This document shows, in pieces, positions 21,641 to 34,000 of a stretch of DNA of 64,000 bases. A program made the position numbers and the translations under genes. The notes below the pieces were generated by a model that worked only from the letters and a program-made list of their open reading frames with translations, was not told where the DNA came from and searched no databases. Every line of letters starts with the position of its first letter. Position 1 is the stretch's first letter. Origin of the DNA: Lineus longissimus (lineage: Eukaryota; Nemertea; Pilidiophora; Heteronemertea; Lineidae); assembly GCF_910592395.1 (NCBI RefSeq), contig NC_088312.1, forward strand, positions 18,671,292-18,735,291, written 5' to 3'.

Positions 21641-22087
21641 TGGTGCTTTGATGGCTTTGCTTCGTGTGATGTTTTGGTGCACAATTTTGACAGTTCAGCT
21701 TTAAGACATAACGTGACATCGTGGTCATCGGACAACGTCAAGTCACGTGATCTCCTGCCACATTGTCAGGAGTATGCCAGCTCGGTTGTTAGGTGACACG
21801 GGCACACTGTGTTCCAAGTGTACTTCAGACAACCTCCTGAGAGAGACGAGGCAGAGCCGCATTCACAGTACACATGATCATACACATGAACGTATTCTTC
21901 AATAGCAGAACTGAAAAGCCTGCAATATAATTCATTGAGATATCTTCTTTCCCAAGTTTTCGGACACAAATTCCGTTTTAAAACTGCATGAATGCATATA
22001 TTGGCCTTTTACTGTTAGCGTGGTTGGTCGATACTGAATTTATGCCCGGCTTATTTGAACACGAAACAGCCTTCTTATTAACAAGTC

Positions 22088-22093
22088 AATAAA
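22088..22093 (+). terminator. candidate polyadenylation signal AATAAA
   Basis: AATAAA lies about 450 bp after the stop of the 363-residue ORF, in AT-rich sequence. It is a plausible 3' end signal for that gene. Confidence 0.45.
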
Positions 22094-22422
22094 AACGTAG
22101 AATCAGACGATAATGGTCGATTCCTTTCTAACGTTAAATATTTGAATTCGTGTTGAGTGGTATTTGTGCTCTCTTTAACACGTTAGAATGTCATTTAGAT
22201 CTTGAATCTGTTGCACAATATATTCTTGCGATGTTTAAAAACACTGACTTCGACGATTTTCGGTAATTCGGAACTTGCCAAAACCTCTCTAATGTAAAAT
22301 GTTTCTATTCCTGATGCTGCACCGTCACACCATTTTTTCAAAAAGTTAAAAATGTTCACACAAGTATGATTTCAAAGCGTTACATTGTAACATGTTGTCT
22401 TTTTGAACGTGCTGGTTTTCAT

Positions 22423-22650
22423 ATTCCAGCCGAGCGTTTCCCGCTCCGCCACCACCGTGACAGCGAAATTTCATTCGCTTGTTATTTGGTAACAAAATAC
22501 CCGCTGGTGTGGCTGGAATCTTTAGATGATACTTCCGCTTCCAACCAACCGCGTTTGCTGGTAATTTACAATGAATCATACCAAATACTGCTAAAGCCAA
22601 ACGTAGTTTCAGAGCGGCAGTGACTGCAGTGGGAAACGCTCCAGTGGAAT
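22423..22650. repeat. foldback element with ~40-bp terminal inverted repeats
   Basis: The left end attccagccgagcgtttccc and the right end gggaaacgctccagtggaat are imperfect reverse complements that continue inward. There is no ORF of note. Confidence 0.6.
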
Positions 22651-24992
22651 CGGGCATTTATGGATGTGAATTGATGTGCTGAACGATTTATTGCTCAATA
22701 AACCAGAACACGTATTTTGTAATTTGGCTTTATCTTTTTAAAGTGACTCGAACCTAGGAATGCCCTCGGAAAATGCGGGACGACAGCAGCCATCGAGGGA
22801 CAATATTATTTTTGAAGACTGTCCCATGATTTAACAAAGTGTCTAATGGAACATTAACACCGTATTGTTGTAGCCTGGGGTATTAATTTTCGAAGCCACG
22901 TCGCGCAGTTGATATTGCAAAACGCAGTCTGCGGACAATAAGGTGTGACGTCTTTGGGTGTCTTGAGTTACGACTGGCGAGGCAATACGCACCTAAAGAC
23001 AGTACCAGCCAACTGTCTCCCGCCCTTACATAGCTGTAGATTGGTTGAAACCAAGGCTGAGGACGCGACAAATCTCAGAGAAACCATCCAAGGCGAAGGA
23101 CCAATCCAACCCAAGAGAGGCCAATCTATACCGGTGTAACGTTTTTAGTTGCTCCCCATATTTCAATGTTCCATTTATATGTAGAATAGATAGACTGCTG
23201 GAGAGACCATTGACCTATCCATTAGGGGAAGGAGGGCGGGGGGGGGGGTCAGAAAAGCATGTCAATTTCTTTTTCACCCGACCCCGAACAATATAGGGGA
23301 AATCTACTGAGATAAACGTCACATCGGTATCGAGATGACGAGTTCGTTTCAGGTTGAGACACAGTGTGGGGTGCGTATTTTAATTTGTTAACGTGGACTT
23401 AACTCAGATAAAGTTAAAAAATGCCGAACTTTTGGGAATTAAAATACCACCAATATTACAAGTGATTTAAATTCGGCTGTGTACATTGAGAAATTACGGT
23501 CGCTGACCTAATAGAAAACTTTAATGTGCAATAAACAGATAGAGGTCCGGTCACTGGCTAAAATCTCAAGTCATAAAGACACCAACTGTTTGTACCAACA
23601 CGGTGAAAATAATCTCACGTGAACCAAAGTTCATCCGACCAAATAAGCTTTGGAAACCACGGGACAGGTTTTGAAAATAAATTAACTTAAAACGAACCAT
23701 TTGATAACACAAAGGATAAAAATCAAAAAGAGAATGAACAAATCCCATATGGATTCCCGTTATTTGTTCGGTGGATCATTAAAGTTGGGATTTCTGTCGC
23801 TAATAGGCCTATTTAGTGTCCATGTTTAAAGGGCTCTGTTTGAATTCGGGCTTAGTAGTTCCATACCTGTTGTGTGAATTTTCGTGGTGAAGGTCAATGC
23901 GGTTTCATCGTCAAAGCAGGTGTACGCTACCTTTAACCCCAGAACATTGGCATGCGGTTGTCCCGGGATATCCTGCAAACTTGTCACACTCCACCCCATC
24001 GCGGAGCATACGGGTAGTCCACATATTTCTGAAAAGATATTGCCATTTCCTCGAAAAATAATGAGGATGGCCTGTTCCCATTATCATCTTCATCAACCCC
24101 CCCCCCCCCCCCACACACACACTCACTCTTTATACATTAGGCAGTCAGGCTCATTGCCCGGATATTTATGAAATTACTTACAACGAACGCTGAAGAAGAA
24201 AAAAAGAAAAGGCCTATCTCCACCTAAGTCTTTTACGCTGCCGCGTATCACGCTCAAGCCAATATGGTTTGGGGACGTAGCAACTTTGCGTAAAATGACA
24301 TGCGACGTAAAATGCTTATTGAAGAAGGCCTATTACGGCAAGATACCCGCAAAAAAAAGTAAAAAAAGATGTTTGACTCAAAGGTGAGAACATAATGCAA
24401 TAGAGACTGTTGTAGAGATTAAGACATAAAAAAGTCGGAGTGACACCTAAACATTGGGGGGGGGGGGGGGATATCAGCCCCGGTAGTTCGATAGAAAACT
24501 TAAATAAACAGACAAACGGAAAAAACAACAGCTTACTAGTGGAGATAAAGGAATTTTATATTCAAATAAGATGCAAATCTGAAAAGTCTATAAAATCGTG
24601 ATTATTTGTCTAGAACACTGTCGGTAAAATTCCATGCACTTTGGTAACAATGTATAGGCCAACACAACTCTACTAATGCGCAGATACCGCCAGGTATCAT
24701 CGTTTCAGGCAGACATTTGGACGGACGTTTCGTCTATTTCATTTGCGAATCTACCGCCTTCAACACTTTTAAAGCGCGCCAATTGATTTGTCTGAGTCCG
24801 GACCCATTGGTGCCGATCCCCAGCTTGACCATAAAGAGGTTGACTGTGATGCTGGTGATTTCGCATTTGTTTCTTTCGATATCAGACTATGGTAAAAAAT
24901 AAACAACAATACCTAATATGATACTAAGCCAAATTAACCAGTCTGCAGAAGGATAATACTTCTACCATTCCTTGGATTATGTGACTTGGATA
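22651..24992. other. intergenic region upstream of the giant gene
   Basis: No exon recognised. Homopolymer tracts lie near 23229-23249 (G), 24097-24112 (C, followed by CA repeats) and 24457-24470 (G). Promoter elements for the downstream gene could not be identified with confidence. Confidence 0.5.
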
Positions 24993-25074
24993 ATGATGAA
25001 AGCTTTGCCGTCTTCTCGAGCCCTCATCGTTAGCGTGTTGGTGTTGGGGTTCTCTCTGATAAAATACTGCCAGG
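24993..25074 (+). CDS. giant gene exon 1 (signal peptide)
   Basis: Starts ATGATG at 24993; donor gtaagt at 25075. Encodes a hydrophobic core LIVSVLVLGFSLI flanked by basic residues and ends phase 1. The second ATG (24996) could equally be the start. Confidence 0.8.
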
Positions 25075-28000
25075 GTAAGTTCAGTTATTGTCGATCATAA
25101 AAATAATTTGCTTTGAGTCCAATTAACCAATCCCAGGAGAACATCTTAAGACATCACAGCGCCTTCAGACAATTCAACGAATCCCTTAACGACGTACCTG
25201 TAATATTGTGCCCGTGGTCTTATCGAGGTGAGGATTGGACACTGGGGTAAGATGGAAGCCCAGCCGCAGAAAGCCATAACGAAAATTAGGAGGCGTGCTG
25301 CATACTCCCAGGTTGACATCTTGACCCAAATGGGGCCAGGTTCTACCTGCTTCCCAACGCACAAACTTCAATAAGCTCTTCAACAGTCGTCGGGTTGTGA
25401 CATTGTCCTTGGCAAAATTGGCTGATTGTGATGGGATTATGACGACCCATCGTCTGTACCACGTCGAGTGTGAAGAAACGGGCAATATTTTGGCTCGTGG
25501 CGGAATGTTGACAGGAGGCACTGTTTTTCGAGTCGCGCGAGCCAGAATTGAGTTTCTGCTGTTGTTGAATACTGCAAAGTTGGCCAGGAGCCGTCCAGAC
25601 TAAGTAGATAGGCTGCTAAAGTACCCACCTCATCTTCTATACGCACCCTAACGTCTGAAAATGATGTCTGTCTATCAATTGAGGAAGGACATGCGTTTGA
25701 ACTTTGAGAAGCCAACCCAGTTTATGATCAAATAATATCTTGCTGCGGCGGTAACTATGTTGGAACAACTGACGTGGGTTGCATAGTGCCTCCTTTGGGT
25801 CGATTTTTCTATCTCTTGTCCTTAACGTTTTAGGAGAATGTGACTGTGGAACACACTGCAAGACAAGATGCCCCGGCGGCAAATACTGGGAGGCGTCAGC
25901 TAGATCATGCATGACATGTAAACAGGGATATTTGTAAGTTAAAACTGAACTTGTTGCCAGGGTGGTCATTGCTTGAGCTCTCGTATGGTGCCAGCAATAA
26001 TGGCTAAAATTTTACTTCAATTTTATATTCGTCCGTCGCATGCACTTTCGGCCACAATTCGAGAGAGAAATGTCGTGATGTTGGTCAACTCTTTGAGAAC
26101 CATTCAACTACAGGACATGGCGCGAATTCGTCACCTGCATGTGACACACGTCACTTGTTTCAACTACTGCAGATGACATACGCAGTAACTTGTCTCAACC
26201 ACAGCAGAGATGCCAGACGTCATTTGTCTCAATCACTTGCGTGTCTCAACCACTGCAGATGACACACGGCACCTCTCTCAACAACTGCAGATGACATACG
26301 TCAGATGTCACGACCAGTGCAACTGACACACGGCACCTCTCTCAACCACTGCAGATGACATACGTCACTTGTCTCAACCACTGCAGATGATATACGGCAC
26401 CTCTCTCAACAACTGCAGATGATATACGTCACATGTCTCGACCAGTGCAGATGACATAACTTGTCTCAATCACTATAAATTACTTGTCTTAATCATCATA
26501 ATTGAAGACAGACGCAATGCTTCTTTTTTCCAGTTGTCCAGGTAAAGACACCCCGCCGACCAAATGCCCACAAGGCCACTACAATCCGAAACTGGGGTCT
26601 CTCTCCAAGGAGGCATGTTTGGTAAGAGCATTTTTTCAGTCAGCGAGTAATGAAATTTACTCGCGCGTCTGCAGAAAAACGACATAAATGCCGGAGTGAC
26701 TCACTTTAATTTCTATTCCAGAAATGTCCTATAGGGACATACAGCGCGGCCGGTTCTTTGAGTTGCACGACCTGCCCAGCGGGAAAAATCTGTCCGAGAG
26801 AAGGGATGGGTACACCAACTGCCTGTGGCAAGAGCGGCGACTACTCTGAGGAGGGGGCGGTCAAGTGTTCCCCGTGTCCGCCAGGGTATAAGTGCCCCGA
26901 TCCTGCCAAGAGGGAACCGTGTGCGGCAGGCTACTACTCTACTGCTAGCGGTAGGTGGGACTTTCATAAAGAGATATCATAGGCTAAAGCTACATTTAGG
27001 TGCGCCACGGAGTCACTTGTGCATGGGGCATCCTGAGATCAGGCTTTTTTACTAAATCGAGAGTCGGAGAATATTGAAAACAACTGTTGCCAGGTAGAGT
27101 CATGGGGGGGGGGGGGGGGGGCGCTAGTAAGTACACGTGTATGCCATTGCCGCTGAGTTCGTTGGGTCCAGACCGGCGCTGACCTGCCCCACTACAAGTG
27201 CCGATCGAAGCCTATTTTAATGGTCGAAGATTGGGCAACTTGACATTTAGTCGTTAATGAAATGGCCAGGGCCATTGTGCTCACCTCATGTGGAGGAAAG
27301 ATGGATAAAGAGCATGGTATTGTGTCATGTAGTGTTAGGTTTGATGTAGGTCCAAGCAATTACAATTTCCCCAAAATGGCCAATTTACAGTACATTCGAC
27401 CTCTGTGACCTTGAAAAGTAGGTCAAATCAAAGAAGACCCGAGTGACACATTGAATGGTTGTTAGAATTAGATGTACCTATGATATAAAATTGGTGCCAA
27501 TCGGGCAAGTCATTACTAGGAATAATGGCATTTTGATGAATTTAGGATTTGGCCCCCTCCCCGGAGGCCAAACGGCAAATCAGATCGCACCAAACTTCGG
27601 TACCTGAGATCACCTGACCAAGGGGTACATGTGTACTTAATTTGTGATCAATAGTTATTGCAGTTAAGAAACGTGCCATAGTTACGGCCCGACGGCGAAT
27701 TTACGCCATTTGACCTCTGTGACCTTGACAAGAAGGTCAAATTAAAAACCTGTGTGACATATACTGTATGGTGGTTAGATGTACCCATGATATCAAATTG
27801 GTGGCAATTGGGCAAGAAGTTAAGGAATAATCACATTTTTAAGGTTTTTGGATTTTGCCCCCTGGTGGTCAAGTGGTGAATCATATTGGACCAAACTTAA
27901 GTCCCTGAGATCACCTGACTAAGGGGTAAATGTGTACCAAATTTGGTATCAATAGTCATTGCAGTTTAGAAACGTGCCATCGTTACAACCTAACGGCCAA

Positions 28001-31000
28001 TTTACACCATTTGACCTCTGTGACCTTGAAAAGGAGGTCAAATCAAAAACCCGGAGGATATATGATGCACCTTTGCTAGAAGTACCTACCATATTTTTTT
28101 CAAAATTTCCCGACTACTATTAAGGGAGATATTGCATATTTTCACTTTTAACGTTTGGCCCCCTGGTGGCCAAACCATGAAACGAATCGGACCGAAACTT
28201 GGTCTCCAAGGTGTCATTACATAAGGGTACATGTGTACCAAGTTTCAACTCAATAGCTCTAACAGTTACGAAACGTGCCCTGCTAACGGACGACGGACGA
28301 CGACGGACGACGACGACGACGACGACGACGACGGACGACGGACGCCACGGTATGGGATAAGCTCACCTCTGCTAAGAGGTGAGCTAAAAAGGAGCTGATA
28401 TTTTTTTGTTGATAAGGGGAGCCGGTGTTGACACCCCCTGCAGAAATTTTCATAAAATTGAGCACATGGTTCATAAAAAGAATCTGTGAGCTTTAACCAT
28501 CATGGTCGTCCATTGTCACCGAGTCATAGTGCGATTGTCACTTAATTAAGCACTTTCTGCAGAATAGCTTGGTTGACACAGACGATTGATTTGTGTTACG
28601 TTTAGTAATTTCATCTCACTCAAAATGCATAATTTCTAACTATATCTTAACCAAATGAACTAAAGATATATATGAAAAATTATCTTATAGGAGATATTTT
28701 GAAGATTATTTATTGTGCAAATTTAAACTGTAGTTGGCAAATTTCTGTCTGTAAACTACTTCGGCGAAACAATGAAATAAAGAAAACGGGACGGCTCCAA
28801 CGCATCCTGAGGAAATCAGGATGGCTCCAACGGGACATAATACATGTCTATTTGGTGAACACAAAACGCAAAAATACCCCCATTATTTATATGAAGGTTA
28901 TCCAACTTAATCTGTAATCTGTAACAGGTAAAATGGCATCCTGGCACCAGTTGCTTTCAATATACTCCACCTCTCGATATATTTTTTGTATATGACGAAG
29001 GAGCAAAAAAGCCTGATCGCAGAAGGCATTTACTGATTGAAATTTGCTGACTACTTTTAAAATTTGTAGAAAACATATTTTGTAAAATATTTTCCATAAG
29101 ATAATTTTTTGTATATATCTGAGTTCATTAAGTTGAATTATAGTTAAACATTTTGCATATTTAATGAGATAAAGTTACTAACCTTAATGCCAATCAATAA
29201 TCTGTCAACCAAGCTATTCTTCAAAAACAGCTCGTACAATAACACTCGACGACGGCTACTGGGTCATTATGTCCTAATCAGGACCATTGTGCTCAATAAT
29301 AGAAAATTTCTGCAACGAGATGCTATCCCAGTCAAACCGAAACTCTGAAGCATGCTTTCTATGAGTGTGCGGCTATACAACCTGTTTTGAATTCGTTGAC
29401 AAATTTGTTTAGAACGAAAAGATGGCCAAAAATACATTTTGAGCACATATCGTGCCCGGATTTTGCAACTTGCAAGGGAATAGACAAAATTGTGGGTGCA
29501 TTGGGAATTTATATACATGTCATTTGGGGGGGGGGGGGGGGGGGGGGGGGGGGCGACGAGCCAGCATTTGGCGGGGGAATCAAGATAATAGCCTGAACGA
29601 GTTTGTAACACGAATTCAAAACAGACTGTAAGGTCAAGGTCGCAATAGTGGGGATTCCCCACTTTAAGTTAATTTGAATATTTTTACAAAAACGTGCAAA
29701 CTCCTGCGGAAGTGTGGTGGCCGACTCGGATTGTCAGGGTCTGTATATCTGAAGACCCGGGTTCGAGTGCGCCGCTGGCAGGTACTTTTTCTTCCTTTTT
29801 TTGCAATTCTCCCATTTTTCTTTTTAGTTTTTGATTATTGTATCTTGGTTTGACTGGGGTAGCTATCTCATACGTACTGTAAATATGTAAATAGTGAGAG
29901 CACCAGCACCGACAGAGAATTTTATATGAATATTATTGGCAACGTAAATTAGCTTGGTACACAATCAGGGGTCAAAATGAGACCACGAGGCGGCTCGACC
30001 CCTAAACTAGGTAAACAAAATTGTAAATATCGGCCATTGAGCACATAATGCACAATGTTTTACTTTTTTAGTTAATTTATTGATTTAACGAAGTTACTAT
30101 AATATAAGCACAGTTTTTCACTTCTACTTAAATTTAGTTATGCATTTATACAATTATTCATTGGTGCTAGAACAAAAACAGAACGTTTATATACATTAAA
30201 ATATGAAAACTAGTCTACAATGGTGCTCCCACATATATATTAAAACACTCACTTAAATTAAGGTGCGTCATTCATATTGTGCAATTGAAGTACTGTACTG
30301 CGAAATCGACGGGGCCGTCGCGGCGCCGAGTGCGGTCTCGCTAATCAAGCTGTCAACACCGGCGACGGGACGGTACCGGACGATTTCGCAGTAGAACGAT
30401 GTCAGATTTATGTATAGAATGTAGATTCGCAGATTCAAGTTATTGTACATTTTTTGGAACAATAAATGACACCCACTGCGGGTTTAAGCTAAAAAAAAAA
30501 AAAAATTCTGCAAGGGGTGTCAAAACCGGCTCCCCGATCAATCAATAAGTTAATATCAGCTCCTTTTCTGGTGAATAAATCTCCAGTTGCCCTGTCGTCT
30601 ATGTACAAAAAAGAACTCTAATCTTACCAGCATCAATTTTTTCCCGGAAGACGTTTTTGATTGCAGCACGCTTTGGTTCCGACACCAACATGACCCCAAT
30701 GCACGCCCATTCTTGGAGTGATGTTGGAATAGTTATTGAAATCGGTCTGTAACAACACATCTGAACCCGCAATGTTTTGAGATCGCTAAACCACTCACCC
30801 AAGAGCTCGACAGTAGTGACGCAAACGCATGAGAGTCAGGATGTAACAGACAACGCTTCGCCAAAGTAGTTAATAAACAGATTGAAATTTGCCAACTACT
30901 ATTTTAATTTGTAAAATAAATAATCTCTAAAACATCTCCTATAAGAAAATTTTTCGTATATTTTCTAGTTAATTAAGTTCAGTTATAGTTAAACACTATG

Positions 31001-34000
31001 TATATTTAATGAGATAAAGTTACTAACCTTAATGCCAATCAATAATCTGTCAACCAAGCCATTCTTCAAAAACAGCTCGTACAATAACACACGACGACGA
31101 CTACTGGGTCATTATGTCCTAATCGGGACCATTGTATTCCATACTTACCTGGCACAGGAGTTAACGTTGATCAATAAGGACGTTCTCCCAGGTACCCGCT
31201 TCTCGGCCCGTTGGCTAAGATAAAAGTATCAGTATCATTTTTCATCTTTGCTACAATATCGTAAATTTCAGAAGGACCGGGGAGCAGTACGTGCAATATT
31301 CATTTTATTCAGTAGATTTCGTGGAATTTCGTCCTTATTCGTGGTGGGATTCCTTTGTGTTCGATCCTTTGTGTTGACCGCACTTGTTTACTTTGCTTTT
31401 ACTTCGACCGCACCCTTACATATACACTACACTGTACATAGATTTTAGCCTTAAGCCATGGCGTCGTCGTATGCCGGCGCCGTGGCCCAGCAGCAACAGG
31501 ATGGGCCCTATGAGGCAGAGGTGGTTGATATTATTAAACGAAGCTTGGTTTCAGTAGACTATAGAACGAACCATGATGATGGAGATATAAAACAATATAT
31601 GATTGTAGAGGCTTTAATTGAGAATGGGATCCCCATAGGAAGTATTAAAACAGTTTTAAAAGTTGGTCAAGGACATTTTAGTGTCAGGTTCCAAAAGGGG
31701 GACCCGCAAATGAATGAGGTCCCAGCGGTTTTGGACATTAACGGGGTAGGATTTTGGCTCGAAAAAGCAGCTGACTTTGAAATCAAAAGATTCCACACGA
31801 GCAGGTACGTAAAGGTGCACAATTACCCGGGAGAGTGTGACATTGGATGGATAAGAGAGACATTACAAAAGTATGGCTTAGTGAAAGCAGCAAAGAGAGA
31901 GATGTTGAGGGAGTATAACACGGTAGAGAGTGGCACGGTGACAGTTGTCATGAATGTTGGGGCTAAAGTCCCAAAAGTAATTTATGTAAAGGGCAACAGA
32001 TTCCGGACTTGGTATAGAGGCCAAGAAGACGAACTGAGGGGAGACGCCACGTGCTTTCGCTGCAGGAGAAAAGGGCATTATCGGTATGAATGTACAGAGC
32101 AGTTGGGGGATAGAGCAGACGAAAAGGAGAATGAGAAGGAAGACGACGTGGAAGGAAGAGTACGAAGTGTAGTGCAGAGAGTTGAGCAGGGAGAGAAGGT
32201 CGAAGATAGTGAGAAGGAGTTAGGCGAAGAGAGCGAGAGTAGTGCAGCGGGCAGGTGTGAGGAGATGGGAGAGAGTGTCGAGGATGGCGAGAAAGAGAAT
32301 AGTGACGAAACAGGGAAGGAGGCAGCTAGAGATGGAGAATGGCGAGGTGTAGTGAAGGCTAGGAGGAGAGGGGAACAGTCAGTTTGGGACACGCCCACAG
32401 AGGTGGCAAACCGGCTAAAAGAAGCAAAGGACAGTGTAGAGGAGAGTATGGATGATGAGCTGAGAGACCTTTCCAAGCCGTTAAGTATAGACCTAGACTC
32501 TCCAACTAATGTCAATGTAATTTTGAAAGGTTTCGCAGGTAGTAGGCCGACGACTCCTGACGGGGATGCCGAGCGGCTTGTTGGCACTGTCAAGAGGGGA
32601 AATGATAGGGTTGAAAAAAGCCCAGAGGACTTAACGAACAAGGCCCAAAACAAACAAAACAACAAAAAGCCCAACTTGGGAGTGCCATCAAGAACAAGGC
32701 GTACCTCGCCAGGTAAGAGTCGGGTTACATCTGCGAAGCCTTTCAAATATTAAAAACAAAAAAATGCATATTAAGTCTATGAATCACCTTTTCACCCTCA
32801 TCAGCATATTAATCATGGCATCTAATGTAATAACAATGAATGTGAATGGTTTGTATGAAAAGCGAATAAGTGTTTTAAACAAAATTGTAAGACTCAAGTG
32901 TGATGTGGCATGTTTACAGGAAGTGCATGTGGTGCCGGACAATTTGGGACCATGGGTTAATCGGAACTATGGACTTCATTTCTACAGTAGTGGCCAGGCT
33001 CACGCCGGCACAGCTATTATAACCAGGGCAGCTGTGGAGAGGGAGTTCGTAGTTCCAGGGGGTTTACAGGGGAGGGTATGCCATGTGAAATTGATGTCTG
33101 GCACACATGTACTTTCTGTATACATGCCCACACAGAATCCTAAAAATCATGATAAGGCCATAATCTTTTGTCAAAGTTTTAAAGAATACGTCAGGAAATT
33201 AAGAGGGGAAAACCTGATTCTAGGGGGGGATTTTAATTTTGCATCGTCGAGGGAGGACAGAGGGACAGGTACTTTATTTCCAGGGGACATTTTATATAAA
33301 AGACTTTGGCAGGAGATTATGGACTTATTAAACATCAAGGACAGCTATAGGGAATTGAATCCAACTACAAAGAGTTACACCTATCATAGAGGAAACGTGA
33401 GGTCGAGGCTAGATAGAATTTTTACAAATTGTATAGTTAAGAAAATGGACCATGTAGCGTTAGTTTTTACAGACCATTATGGCGTGTGGGGTGCAGTGGA
33501 GACCTTAGGGAAAAGGAAAATGGGCAAAGGTTTTTGGAAATTAAATAATAGCTTGTTGAGGGATGAAGGCACAGAAAGGGAGGTAACACAATTTTGGAGG
33601 GGGTGGCAGAAACGGAAAGGGGATTTTGAGTGCCCAATAGACTGGTGGGAGAAGGGGAAACAGAAATTACAGGGGATTTTTAAAAAGAATGGTAAGAGGG
33701 TGAATAGGGAAAGGGGAGCACGTATTTGGGAACTGGAAAAAGAATTGGATAACCTGGGGAAAGAGAGGGATAGAGGGGTGGATAACAGGGAGAGGTGGGA
33801 GGAAATACGTGAGGAACTGAACAATTTGGAAATGAGGGATCTGGAGGGGGCAAAAGTGAGGGCGGGGGCAAGGTTCATAGAGGAGAGAGAGGCACCCACC
33901 ACTGAGTTTTTTAAGGTAGAAGTAAGGTCCAAAACAGTTATCAACCAATTGAAGAATAGTGAGGATGTTGTGTTCGAAAAACAAGAGGATATTTTAAATG

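Larger units (their letters stand above)
29316..30505 (+). mobile_element. 5'-truncated LINE copy (L1/Tx1-type)
   Basis: Begins at a point equal to 35840 of the full-length element and keeps its C-terminal ORF2 sequence, 3' UTR, AATAAA (30461) and A-tail (30491-30505). It is flanked by a short target duplication (ttctgcaa before 29316 and again after the A-tail). It differs from the full-length copy at many positions, so it is a separate insertion. Confidence 0.9.

Noticed and set aside
25186-25969. Overlapping minus-strand ORFs of about 110 codons in intron 1
   Set aside because: No family motifs, no splice logic, and one overlaps exon 2 of the giant gene in antisense.
31141-31246. Functional U1 or U2 snRNA genes
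   Set aside because: Only the 5' ~50 nucleotides of each are present; Sm sites and 3' stem-loops are absent.
32078-32746. Minus-strand ORF of 222 codons opposite LINE ORF1
   Set aside because: Shadow of the Glu/Lys/Arg-rich ORF1 coding region, giving a Ser/Leu/Phe-rich translation.
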